A DNA stretch of 46,686 bases from Lingula anatina (Eukaryota > Brachiopoda > Lingulata > Lingulida > Lingulidae): NCBI RefSeq assembly GCF_001039355.2, contig NW_019775169.1, forward strand, positions 1 to 46,686. The letters are read 5' to 3'. Numbering within the stretch: the stretch's first letter is position 1; every line of letters starts with the position of its first letter. Position numbers and translations under genes: made by a program. Positions 35,143 to 46,305 of the stretch are shown one piece after another. The notes beneath the pieces are model-generated. The model ran no database searches and was not told the DNA's origin. It saw only the letters and a program-made list of their open reading frames with translations.

Positions 35143-38100
35143 CTAGTAATGGAAATCCGCGGTCCCACACTATAAGTAGGCCCTACAGGTTAGGGTTAGT
35201 CGTAGTATAGGGGTTAGTATATGGGACGAATATCACCTGTACAAAGTAGTGAGAAACTGACTACGGTTCCTAGTGGACTACCATTCCCGTACAGACTAGG
35301 TCCTATCCCGCTCGATGTAAAATGGGCTTAGTACATAAAAACATTTTCCACCGCAGGTTTTAATAAACTTTGATAATCTGAATGTATTACGGATTGTAAA
35401 ACCACTAGTTCATTTTGTTGTTCAGGTACAAAATGATCGTGTGCGAAATGTTTTTTTATGGGAGGGGGGTGGCGGAGGGGGAGGGGGGAGGGGGTAACGA
35501 TTCTCCCAACAAGAATCCATATCTATATACATTATCATGCAAGGTGGGGAGTAACCAGTTTATAAAAATCTAATGGTAAACCATACATTTGGAAAATTAA
35601 TAAAGTAGCATCCATGGTTTATGTATTAATATCAATTAAAACTATAAAAGCTTTGTAAAAAGGGATTTTAACATCATTTGATTCGTACTTTGGGTAGGAG
35701 AGAAGGGGCGGAGGAGAGTCCCACCCGTTAGAATCGCCTGCATACATAACAGTTACGTTTAGTTAGCCTATACTCGACCAGCTGCTCTTTGACCCATCTG
35801 CATAAAATCTGATAACCAATTATCCCTGAAAATAATCCTACCAGGCCTACATTTTAATGTTAAAACATGCATCTTTACTACAAGCTCGTTATTTCAAATC
35901 ACTGAACTTTTTGAGCAAAAATCTAGCCTTTGACTTTGACTATACTCACCTGATCACCGGTTGGTGCTGCCTCAGTGCATCAATAGCCCACAGTAGGTTC
36001 CACCTGATAAGGTCCAATTGCATAATATTTAAGGGACGTAACCTACAATCTTTGTTGTTTCACTGTTTAATGTTTTGTTCTTCAATAACCCGTCTCAGGA
36101 GCATTTTATAATCTTCTGGGGAACCAAATTTACTTCCTTTGCTTATAAGTGCGCCATTAGGCTCGACTTAAATGCTATTAAAGGGAATGTATTATGTACC
36201 GGTATATAGCTTCTTATTTGACTTAGACCAGGTTTATACAGTGTGCTTTAAAATATATATTATAGGTTATTTTTTATAGTTTGGATTTCCGATAAGGTTC
36301 TCGTCAGAAAAATACTGTAAAATCGACAATGAGACGACCAAAGATTCGGAATTTTTGTTTTTCGTTCCAAAGTCCCACGGACGCTCTCTTTATCAGGCAG
36401 TGTTTCAATGTTTACTCATGGAGGTCGGTCATTAAATTATGAAATCTAGGCTAGGTGGCATTCACAGCTGATACAACTTAGTGGATTTAGACCTATCAAA
36501 GTTCTTCGGTAGAGCGATAAGGGTTCCAGAACGTTTGTCTTACGTGTATTCATACCAAGACACGTGAGTCGCAATGGAAAATCAAAGTCAATACTAAAAT
36601 TTCGACGTGGCCCGCACATTACATTGGGTGGGTGGATGGATTGTGGGGCGGTGGGGGGGGGGGGGGGGGGGGTCCGAACTCTTGGCTGTATACGTAATAA
36701 CTTAACAATTATCTATAGTTCCATTAAATTTGACTTGATGCTACTTTCTGGTATGCGCCTCTGCCACCTGTAATTGTTGACTCTACGTCTTTTGTAACGA
36801 TTAGGTGATGATCAATTCAACTATCATAAGGCAAACGCAATGAAGCCCTATAAAGTTCAAGTAATACATATGATCGCTGCTTAGTCTTTTTCTGCTCTAT
36901 TATCATTATTATTATTTATATAAAAACGATTAGAAATAATCAGTCCCTGCCCACAAGGGGGAGGGGAGGCATGAAGTCGTGGCTTTTTGCACATTTTGGG
37001 GTGGGGAGGGGTGGATGCTTTTCTCGTCATGCGAGGATGTGGCTTAGATATAATATATGAACATGAGTTCTATGTTTTTCAGTGCGTCACGAACAGCACG
37101 CTTTGGTGCATGCTCAAAACTTCTTCGTGTGAAAACGCACTACTATGGCAAAGAAATGATCAAGCAGAACTGAAAACAGATGCGATAGATGTGCTGAGAT
37201 ATGTTTGGTTGCGGTAGATAAACCTGAAAATAAAAATAAAGGAAAAAAGTAGGTGACTTATTTATTTGCAAAAATATGCTGATTGGAATGTTTTTTTTTT
37301 ATGTTTCCAACATCTAGAAAATATAAGACGAAACAGTTGAATAATTTCCAAAACATATGTAATTAGGAATATAAGCTCTAAACGGAAATAGCGTTTACAA
37401 AGATTTCCTCGCAATGGCTTTCTTGTTTAAAATAATTGATTTAGGAAATGCGACTGCATTTTGAAAAGATGCAGCTGCAAGTGTGAAAATTGACACTGAA
37501 ATTGAAGTCAAGAATAGATTATGATAAACAGAATTAAAATCTGTGTTAATAACCCGTCAACAAATTGGGTATGAGCAAATATTGACCTTATACATGTATC
37601 TACCTATTCCATTAATCACAACAAACTCCTTTCTTTTTCTTTAACCAGTTTTGGATTTCACAGCGCTCTTTGATTTTTTTAAATGGTAATTGTAAGATTA
37701 TTATTGATTATAATTGAGTAACGACTTTTCTGAGAGACGACACGTTCCTACCTTCTGACTAAAGGGTCCGCTAGTAGGCTGATACCAAAATATTGCATCT
37801 TAGGTTATATATACTACAATACTTAAATTTTGTATACTTTTTTCGAGGACCCTAATATCATAAGGTAACACGTGCCCATAAATATCATAAATAGCTTTCT
37901 AATTTGTTTTCACGGCAACCCACATGTAACTCTATTACAGCCATGCAAAACTCTATCATTGTTCTGTTGTCACATGCAACCCGCAGCCTTTGCCCGCACA
38001 TAACCTGCGACATATGGATAAAGACCCGTTCAACAGGAGTGAACATTATAGACAGGTTCTTTTTAATTTGGACGTCCAAGATTTGAGCCAAGGGACGGCA

Positions 38101-38238
38101 AGGATTTCGGTGTTCTTCGGACATGTATACAGAAGTGCTGCATGTTGCGGTTGGGTTCCTCGTTTTTTCTGTACACAAGGCAGCAGGTGAAGGTTCGAAA
38201 ACTGACAAGCTTCTCATTTATATTTTATTGATGCTATT
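35143..38238. other. Intergenic, repeat-poor, no gene supported
   Basis: Includes a G-rich stretch at 35460-35493 and a 20-G run at 36653-36672. Frames at 35857-36111, 36564-36773, 36987-37217 and both strands of 37885-38217 have no recognisable motif. Earlier exons of the SET-domain gene could lie here but none is identifiable. Confidence 0.4.
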
Positions 38239-38493
38239 CGGGGGCAGATCCAGGATTATTTGAAGGGGGGGGGGGCGACTCTCCCCACACCCCCTCGGCG
38301 TGGGGTTCGGAGCCTGCTTATAGTCCCCAAAAATTGGTATTTTAGAGGGCGAACGGTGCCATTTGGTACGGTTTAGAACTATGATACAGCTAGTCAAAAT
38401 TATAATTTCAGGAGGGGACCATTGGTGTGATTTTTTTTCAGAAATCGAAGGGGGATCAGGACCCCCCTGACCCGCCCTCTAAATCGTCCACTG
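38239..38493. mobile_element. MITE, CGGGGGCAGATCCAGG ends, 5-bp target duplication
   Basis: A 255-bp element from CGGGGGCAGATCCAGG to AAATCGTCCACTG, flanked by exact CTATT repeats (38234-38238 and 38494-38498). It has G-rich and C-rich arms near each end, like the 85-bp element at 24571. Confidence 0.82.
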
Positions 38494-38916
38494 CTATTTC
38501 ATAACTAACATCATGATTATCATCATCGTCATGCTGAGCCTAAAGTGTTCCACTGTTCATCTGTATACTTCACATCATGACCTGAGCGAAGTCGTGACAC
38601 ATGTTGTATATATAATTAGTAAGTGATAGGATTTCTAGTGCTTGTCGAGACATTAATATAAGGGCTTGTGATTTTGATGTGCAAACCAAATTTTGGCTTC
38701 AGCGGTCGTAGATTACAAGGGCTTATGGAGCATATGGCGTTTTCTCTCACGTTTTCATTTCAATTTCTCTATTTTCGTCTCATTTTATGCAGTTATTTAT
38801 CTACTCACTACTTCCTTTATGAAGGAGGTCTCTTTTGCTCACCTTTTTGAACCAGAAACGAATGCTGCGCACACAGTCAGTGCCAGCATTCTGAATGACT
38901 TTGGCGAATATTGCAG

Positions 38917-40221
38917 AATGTAATTAGATATCCATTTCTAGAATATATTGCTGAGAAGACGGCGATATATACCGGGTCCTGCCCTGTGAAAGGTCCCCCT
39001 TATCATATACTAGACACGCCGGTGGCAAACGCTGTCATTCAGGTAAAATTTCAAAGATGCTCCAGATGCGTAATCATTGCAGTAAACTCAGTTTTCTTTT
39101 ATGAATTTTCGACTGAAGCATAGGCGTCTTATTAGAGGGAAACGCATTTTGTATTTACTGTTCGAAATAGCTCGGTTATACCAGAAATCAGTTTATGTAA
39201 GCTGCTATTAAATTAGAGGGTAGGAGTCGTGAGCCATTTTATGATCTGCCTTTTTCAAATGTGACTAGAATTTATGCAATACCATTTCCTTAAATGCAAG
39301 TATATACAACATAACTTTTGAAACTGTATCTTTAGGTTCCATTCGCTGCTTCAGATCCAGAAAGAGCAGATAAGACCGTGCCTCCTTTTTTCAAGATTAC
39401 CACGTCAAGGATCCCCGACGCAGGTCTGGGTGTGTTCGTTCTCAGTCCTCTCCCCAGTGGAGTAAGCATTGGTCCATACGAGGGAGAGATTGTACATATT
39501 GCAGATGAAGAGGATGTGTTGGACCAAGGATATGGTTGGTTGGTTGGTACATACATGATTGGTATTGATCGATTTCCCAGCTCCTTTTTGTTCAGAGAGA
39601 GAGAGAGGGAGAGAGAGAGAGCATTCCAACTATTTTTCTGTATCAGGACATGAATATAGAGGCAAAAGCAAGAATTTTAATTTGTATTTAAAGGGATAAT
39701 AACTCTTTATTTCGGCCAAAAAATGAATTTTCCTGGAGTAAACAACAATTTTCCCATACTTACCAATGGTAAATGAATCCATTTTTACATTCAAAGTTAG
39801 TCCCTGGTTTTTTTTTCTAAAAAGTTTGTTTTATGTTAAAATCTCTTAAGAGATTTTAACAGAGTATAGCCATCAATGGAGGTCACGTGGTCTAAAGACA
39901 AGCTCAGATATCAGAATAATAGCTATAACTGCCGTTTTTGTGGTAAAACAGAATATATTATATTTCTATGAGTTATTCACAATGTTTTTATTGTGAAATA
40001 TGGATTTCATACGAAGAGTTATTATCCCTTTAAGGTCTAGGTGTGTTCGTTTTCAACTTTCTGCCCAGTGGGGTAAGTTTTGGTCCATACGAGGGAGAGA
40101 TTGCATTTACTACAGACGAAGAGGATGTGTTCGACCAGGGAATTATATCCGATATAATTCCCTGGTTGGACCAAGGATATGGTTGGTTGGTTCATAAATG
40201 ATTTCCACGTTCTTTTTGTTC

Positions 40222-40252
<31 letters not shown>

Positions 40253-41306
40253 CAACTCTTTCTTTATCGGGACATGAACGTACTTCACTTCAGCGGCAAA
40301 GACAAGAATTTTAATTTTTACGAAAGTAATCGTAAATTTCTTCCATATTCAAATGACTCTTTTAAAAATTTCAGTTTACGACACTTGTAGCCAAAACGCT
40401 TTGTCGTCTCAAATTCTTGAAACAGGCGCCACTTCCTACATCTGTCAATTCCCAGTATACAACAAGAGCACAAAATCTATATTAGTGACTATTTAATAGA
40501 AAACGCAGTGGACAGGGTAAAGGGATTGTGTGTGTGTGTGTGTGTGGAGGGGTGGTGGTGGTGGCTACAATTAAGTGTCCGCCGTACTGGAAAGTGATGA
40601 TCGATATCAAGAACTACAAGCCCTCAGTTGCTTCTGTATAAATATACATGTTTACAGGCAGGGTATGAAGGTATTGCGAAAGCATGCAGTAGCGTAAATT
40701 ATATCGCATAATTTGCCAGATGCACGACTCAAAAAGTAATAAATTTAATCTATATGAATAATATAATAATAATGACAGCATATAATGGAAGTATGTGGCA
40801 ACTTATGTACAGCGCGGTATCAATTTATATAATCATATGCGTATTAGTATAATTCATTGAACAACGAGGGCCAAGGTATAAATGGGGCTGTACTCTATAA
40901 ATGTGTTTGCAAGGTAAATTAAAAAAAAAAACAGCATTAGTTCATAAAAGCGCAACTGACAAGTGCCCACACACACACATTTTTAATTCTAACATTTTAT
41001 AATGATTATTGATTGATTGATTGATTATTATAGATTTTAAATGGTGACACCCCCAGCCATTACGTCGACGCCCAGGATCCCTCCAGATCTAACTGGTTGC
41101 GTTATATCAACTGCGCCCGTACGCCAAGCGAGCAAAACATGGAAGCTTTCGTGTATTTTGGCCAGATATATTACGAAGCTATCAAGCCATTAAATGTGGG
41201 GGACGAACTACTGGTATACTATGGGGACGAATACGCATCGTCGTTGGGCATAAACGTAACGCAATGGGACGAGATATTAAGTGAATGGCAGTGGTACTGG
41301 CCTTAA
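38917..41306 (+). CDS. PRDM7/9-like SET-domain protein without zinc fingers, 5' end unresolved
   Basis: Exons ~38917-39042, 39336-39542 and 41034-41306 join in phase 0; the first may instead start at 38942, and earlier exons are unknown. The first exon has GSCPVKGPP and ILDTPV, matching the zinc-knuckle region before the PRDM9 SET domain, but the preceding cysteine pair is absent. The second has IPDAGLGVFV and GPYEGEI; the third NWLRYINCAR, EAFVYFGQIYYEAI and GDELLVYYGDEYA, the SET cofactor- and substrate-binding segments of PRDM-type histone H3 methyltransferases. The stop comes ~30 residues after the SET core, so there is no zinc-finger array and DNA targeting as in PRDM9 is not possible from this exon set. 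The second exon's donor, GTTGGT, is weak. A partial copy of that exon lies at 40034-40189. Confidence 0.82.
39593..39622. repeat. (GA)n tract, intron copy 1
   Basis: An impure GA run after the second SET-domain exon; its counterpart at 40222-40249 is carried by the duplicated segment. Confidence 0.85.
39690..40033 (-). mobile_element. MITE, AAAGGGATAATAACTC family, at the exon-duplication junction
   Basis: Terminal inverted repeats TTAAAGGGATAATAACTCTT and AAGAGTTATTATCCCTTTAA. It is the reverse complement of the PIGU-intron copy and has the same 24-bp palindrome (39836-39859). It sits exactly between the two copies of the duplicated SET exon segment. Confidence 0.9.
40034..40189 (+). pseudogene. 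Duplicated SET exon segment, frame still open
   Basis: Encodes 52 residues similar to the second exon of the SET gene from GLGVFV onward, including SFGPYEGEI, TDEEDVFDQG and DQGYGWL, then the same GTT boundary. The first 29 codons of the exon and its acceptor are lacking because the MITE abuts it. A 36-bp in-frame insertion contains a 31-bp palindrome (40135-40165). The flanking (GA)n tract and ~80 bp of intron are also duplicated. Probably not spliced, although the open frame is notable. Confidence 0.8.
40222..40249. repeat. (GA)n tract, intron copy 2
   Basis: Counterpart of 39593-39622 in the duplicated segment. Confidence 0.85.
40531..40546. repeat. (TG)n microsatellite
   Basis: Short TG run followed by GGTGGTGGTGG in the last intron of the SET-domain gene. 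Confidence 0.75.
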
Positions 41307-41349
41307 TAACCATATATTCAATGCACTGGGAACATCTTACACGCCGAGC

Positions 41350-41355
41350 AATAAA
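41350..41355 (+). terminator. Polyadenylation signal AATAAA
   Basis: Lies 44 bases after the SET-domain gene's stop codon, supporting that stop as the true 3' end. Confidence 0.6.
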
Positions 41356-42602
41356 ATTTCAATTTTTGAAACATAAGTTGGCTCATCGTTCTAGGCTTAT
41401 GACTTTCACTTCTTGTTTAGCTGACCAGGAAATTTAAATGGTAATCCGAATGACTGATAAGTATGGCGTGACCAAGGTTTTATGATAATTAGTTAAGCAT
41501 CAACAAGTAGTGTTTTGGGGATTACAAAAAACATACAGTAATTGATGGAGTGTTTTATTTGCCAAGGGATTAAATTTCTCTTCAGTGATTAAACAGTTCA
41601 ATAAATCAGAAAATACCTTTCACGACAGAAAAATGTTTAAAAAGCTGCTGGCGCAGACTTTTCTTACTTCAGAATCAATAACCTTATCTGATTGTATGAA
41701 ACTTGCTGTTGATAATCATTTTAAAGTGTGTAACTTTGACTATTGCTATTCTAATTCTGATATCGAAGTATAGAAAAAAATTAATGTAACAGCTAAAAAA
41801 ATATAAAATGTATAAAAATAGAAAGTATGACAGAGCCAGGAAGTCTACAGGCTGCACATGCACATACATAAAAATCGGTTCCTATACTTAAAAAAAAAAT
41901 ACACAGGTGAAAAAAACCATAATAACTGCTTAATTAAAGAATGTTTCCTACAAAATATCAAATAAATGTTAAAGTTTACTTTACTTTTGACTGGTACATA
42001 CCTTGTGGACAGATGATAGATCTGGTATTTTATTCATTCTTTTTCTTTTTCCCTTTTATTTTTTTGAAAACGTGTTCATGTTTTGGTTCATCTACCCTGG
42101 TAGTTGTTTTAAACTAAGATAAATGTGGAATTAAAGTTGACTTTTATACTGCATATTACATTTTAAAACAGACGTCACAACATTGCACATGACACCAGTG
42201 ACTACCCAACATCAGTTCACCTAGAGAAGGTGGAGTTGTCACCCCTGTAAAAAAATGCTAGGACAAGTAGAGTTTTGGAGTTATTTTGAATTTCTCCAAG
42301 CATGCTGATACTTATTGTTGAGAAAAAGAAAAAAGGGATTTGTATCACAGTTAGAAAAATGTGGAAATTTTCTGTTACATGGAAAACATCATACATCTCT
42401 TTGGACCCAACAGGCCTTTTAAAGCAAGATGATTTCATTTCGTTTACTGAAGAGCTCGCTCTGCAGCATTCTTTTGTTTACTTGAGAACAAGCTCTGCAG
42501 TAAACAAAAGAAGTCAACATCTAGCCATCTATGCTAGCTGCAAAAGGCCTATTCAGATATACTGGCCATAAGTTCCTTGGTTTGTATAATACAGGTGACT
42601 TT
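41356..42602. other. Intergenic, no gene supported
   Basis: Forward frames 41585-41773 and 42302-42571 are short and have no family motif. A hairpin with 13-bp arms (TCTTTTGTTTACT) lies at 42470-42511. Confidence 0.4.
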
Positions 42603-42753
42603 CAGAGGCGGATTAAGACCGTCTTCTGGGTCTTCCGGAAACCGGTCAGATTTTTCAAGTTTACATTGACGGGTATCTAATTTTTTCTGTCCGAAGACGG
42701 TCAATAAAGATAATTTGGAAGCCTGTCAGAAAATATCTCTGGATCCACCCCTG
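42603..42753. mobile_element. MITE, CAGGGGCGGAT family, 5-bp target duplication
   Basis: A 151-bp element from CAGAGGCGGATTAAGACC to TCTGGATCCACCCCTG, flanked by exact ACTTT (42598-42602 and 42754-42758). Same internal sequence as 4948-5114. Confidence 0.87.
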
Positions 42754-43062
42754 ACTTTCTCCCATGCAACATCATGATACAAACTAGTATTATAACAGAG
42801 CCTGGGTACCAGACAGGCACAAATTCCCAGTGAGACAATAGCAGCCTTTACAGTGCAAATTTAAGTACAATTAGCTTTGGCTACTATCGCCAATCAAAAA
42901 TAACTACATAATCACATATGCTTATATATTATTCACAGCTTTGAAAAATTTTAAAGATATAAAATATATGGCAGTGTACCCAGCCCAAAGTCTACATAAG
43001 GAGTGCACTGTGTATCTAAAATAACTGTAGCAGAATTCACTGTATTCAGCCTCATTATATAT

Positions 43063-43298
43063 ATATGTGACAGAGAACTCTGTGGATCCAGCCTAAATAT
43101 GTGACAGAGTACCCTGTGGAGCCAGTCTGAATATGTGACAGAGCACCTTATTGAGCCAGTACAAATATATAACAGAAAATCCATCTATTCTGAATATATA
43201 AACAGTCTCTCCTTTGGATCTTGTCTAAATATATGACAGAATACCCCGAGGATCTTGGCTAAATATCATGCCATACAGTACCCTGTGGATGCTGTAAA
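43063..43298. repeat. Degenerate ~34-bp minisatellite
   Basis: About seven units of the form ATATGTGACAGAG..CCCTGTGGA followed by GCCAGTCTGA. The first three are clear and the later ones are diverged. It lies just beyond the stop codon of the right-hand DHRS1-like gene, so it may be in its 3' UTR. Confidence 0.75.
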
Positions 43299-43349
43299 AA
43301 CATGTGGTATGTGTATGTTAATCTAGGCTCCTGTCTTTAGTTTGGTTAT

Positions 43350-45892
43350 TTACAACTTCTTTCCTCTCATAGACATCATCCAGAGAGGTATCTTGATGGC
43401 TCCAGGAGTGACGGCAGAAAGCCAGGAGTTCCCATTCAGAAACATCAAGTCTTTAATGGACCGCATGTTTAATGGTTTTTTACCTGTAAAAAGGCATTGC
43501 TTTATTTTATAAAAAACAAAATATTTCCACTTACATCCAATGGTATTTTGGTAGAGATCAGGGAAAATATATAAATTCAAAATTCACCATTCAAAGTAAA
43601 AACAAGTTCAATGTAGCATGTTCCTATCCTTGTTCAAAAGATAAGTAAACATGGATCACATCTCGACTCATCCCTGCACTTGGATTGGATGTTTTATTCC
43701 ATTTTTAATTGGCTGAGAGGGTAATAGAGACTTTAGGGAAATGGAAAATATAAAATATATAAAATATATATTAGTACATTTTCATCTATCCATGTAGATG
43801 CATACGTTACAATGAATAAATATATTATAAATAAGAATATTGCAGGATAAAAATGTGACTGTTAGGCATTTTCCAACATGTGCAGATTACCTTTAAAGTT
43901 AACGTTTTCAAAAATTAAACATTAAAAAATATAACAAATCTTACCATTTATATCAGTCAAATCGTATTCTTGTCCAAGATCTGCTGTCATCAAAACTTTT
44001 CCACTTTTCTTCATCACATTAGGATCTGAAATATCAATGTAATAGATAAATCACTTGTTCATATCAGCTAATGCATTCTTCCTCTTTTTCTCTTCTTTTT
44101 CTCTTTCCCAATCACATTTCCCCTAATTTTTTACCTTGACTTTCTGAACACTTACATCACCATTAGAAATTGGTATTTTATGCGATCTAATTCACTGCTA
44201 TGAACTTTTTAGGAGAATGTTTATTTTACGGTGATAAAGATGAATAGTAATGTATATTCTCACCTTGCATGCATACTCTTAAAATTTGTGATATTTTTTA
44301 ATGCACTGAGCAAATCCTCAAATAACAATCCCAAATGACTGAAACAATCAAACTTGGACATTTTTTTACTATGAAAAGGCCACCAGAAACCTGATTTTTA
44401 ACATACTCACTTAGTATGACGAAATACAGCTGTCATTCTTTGCTAGTGGTTACAAAATGTTGAATTTGACCGAAAATTTCAAACTTTCTCTGGGAAGCTG
44501 TANAAAAAGGCCCCCCCCCCCCCCCCCCCCCCTCCCTGAAAATGAGTAATGACCTCTGTATATGTGACTGCTATGCACTTCAAGAAACATGCTTATTCAG
44601 GCCCGTAGCCAGCAATTTCAAAAGGGGGGTTCTTTTTCTGAAAAAGTGGACCTTTTCCCATAAAACCTTCATGTACCTAGAACAAATTTTACCCAGAGTG
44701 GACCTTTTCCCGGCAAAAGGGGCGGTTCTTTCGAACCCCCCGAACCCCCCTGGCTACGGGCCTGTTATTTCATATTGATAAAAAGTAACTGAAACCTATA
44801 GCCTCACCTCATACACATACTATAAACATGTGTGACTTTATTATCTTTTTTTATTGTATCGAGCAAATATTCAAATAATAATGCCCAAATGATTAAAAAA
44901 AATCAAACTTAGGCATTTCTTTTTCTACGAAAAGGCCACCTCAAACCTGATTTCTGACATACCTGCTGCTAGCTTGGCAATGCACATTCCAACATACTGT
45001 GGGCTTTCTGCATTTGCAAACAGTCTTGCTACCTAAAAACAAAACAAAGTTTTAATAATTTGTCACTGTGTTTATGACCTTCACAATGGAATCAGACGGT
45101 ACATGACCGAAATTGCCATACCCATATGAGCAGCATCACTCACTGTTCATTTTAAGTGCATTAATTAAGGGAGCAGGTCCACCCTTCAGTTCTTGGTCAG
45201 AAAACTTTATTAGCTCACCACTGGAGTGGAAACTAAAGTTTATATGCAATCTGCACCTTAAACTTCTCTTTCTACAGATGAGTCTGCTTATTCTAAATCA
45301 AAATTAACTAGACAGTACCAGAGGCGAAAACTACAGCTGAGTGAAAAAAAATTAAAACATAATTTTGCTCCTTTGAATGGACTATTTAAAGTCGAATGGA
45401 CGGAGTGAAGATGGCTAATTAACAGAAATGAAGAGTCTGTACATAAAAATGTGTCATCGGGAGCCTTCCCATAAACCCATCGTACTAGCTGGATCCATCT
45501 TATTCTGTGGGGATTCTCTCCAAATTGCATTTAGTGTGAGAGGCTTAAATGTCTGGCATGCTACTCAAATTGCTAGGGGGTAATATTAAGGACAGTTAAT
45601 TACCCCCTAGTTACTCAAGGGGACGTGCCAGGCAATCAAGCCAGTTACACTGGAAGCACTTTAGAGAGAAGCCCAGCAGTTATAGATGGATCCAGCTAGT
45701 AAGATGGGTTTAGGGAAACACAGTCTAACTCACCATTTCTTTGGATACCCCGGGACTATCACCTTTATCTGAATGGTCTCCTTCCATCATCTGCTCTGTG
45801 AATTCCGTCAGAACTGCTCCTGGCCAGATACTCAAAAAGGCAACATTGTGCTTCTTCAGCTCTATGGCACAATCTGCTGCCATGCGGTCACA
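43350..45892 (-). CDS. dhrs1: Second DHRS1-like dehydrogenase, last four exons only
   Basis: Minus-strand exons 45892-45734, 45032-44963, 44025-43945 and 43483-43350 encode the last 147 residues; the nucleotide-binding and catalytic exons lie beyond the right edge. The first visible exon reads CDRMAADCAIELKKHNV and SIWPGAVLTEF, following directly on the YxxxK helix in this family. Next come SPQYVGMCIAKLAA, then DPNVMKKSGKVLMTADLGQ and a C-terminal exon ending in MMSMRGKKL and a stop. The first two exons match exons 6 and 7 of the left-hand paralogue in position and phase, and the other two show what that gene is missing. It should be an NADPH-dependent carbonyl reductase with a membrane-associated C-terminus, as inferred for DHRS1. 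Its introns carry two MITEs. Confidence 0.9.
44503..44532. other. Single N beside a ~22-C run
   Basis: An ambiguous base at 44503 is followed by AAAAAGG and a long C homopolymer, so the local sequence and length are uncertain. It is intronic in the right-hand DHRS1-like gene. Confidence 0.85.
44598..44764. mobile_element. MITE, CAGGCCCGTAGCCAG family, 5-bp target duplication
   Basis: A 167-bp element from CAGGCCCGTAGCCAG to CTGGCTACGGGCCTG with exact TTATT flanks (44593-44597 and 44765-44769). It lies in an intron of the right-hand DHRS1-like gene. The forward frame 44542-44778 is element sequence, not a gene. Confidence 0.9.
45466..45717. mobile_element. Hairpin MITE, variant with AGCTGGATCCATCT ends
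   Basis: Near-perfect ~32-bp terminal inverted repeats containing TACTAGCTGGATCCATCT. An inner inverted repeat, GCTAGGGGGTAAT / ATTACCCCCTAG, resembles the AGATCGATCT family in layout. It ends 16 bp from the splice donor of the exon at 45734-45892. Confidence 0.8.
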
Positions 45893-46305
45893 CTGAAAAC
45901 ACAAACATATCACAGGTGATATGATCCCTATTTGTAACAGTTGCTTTCAGTTACATTACTTTAATTTGTCTTCCTGGGACCTGTCTTCACACATACTTAA
46001 TACGAGGGTTTGCAATCACAGAGTCCATCTCCTGAAGAGGTTTCATTAAAAAGACTGAATAATATCTTAGGTACACACACATCCAGTAATTTGTGTTAGT
46101 TAATTCAAGGCCTGCATCTTTGCACTCGAACTTGTAAAAAAAAAAAAAAATGGATATGCCCTTGTTTATGTTTAGATTTTAAGGGTGGTGGTCTTACAAA
46201 ATTTATTGAACTGATACACAGGCTTAAATCTACATATAAAACTTTTACTTTATAGCATAAAGTAAATATCACCTTTTGGCAACTGCTAAGATATTCAACT
46301 GCTAA
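45893..46305 (-). other. Intron of the right-hand DHRS1-like gene
   Basis: No further exon of the gene is recognisable up to the right edge. An A run lies at 46138-46150. Confidence 0.5.

Noticed and set aside
36564-36773. Glycine-rich frame across a G run
   Set aside because: The glycines come from a 20-G homopolymer; not a protein-coding signal.
37885-38217. Overlapping frames on both strands (up to 110 codons)
   Set aside because: Neither shows a family motif or usable splice context; considered as upstream SET-gene exons but nothing matches.
40000-40197. A 65-codon forward frame over the duplicated SET exon
   Set aside because: It is in a different frame from the SET homology, which runs in the frame starting at 40034.
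43063-43298. CRISPR-like array
   Set aside because: Units are adjacent without unique spacers and diverge along their length; this is an animal minisatellite.
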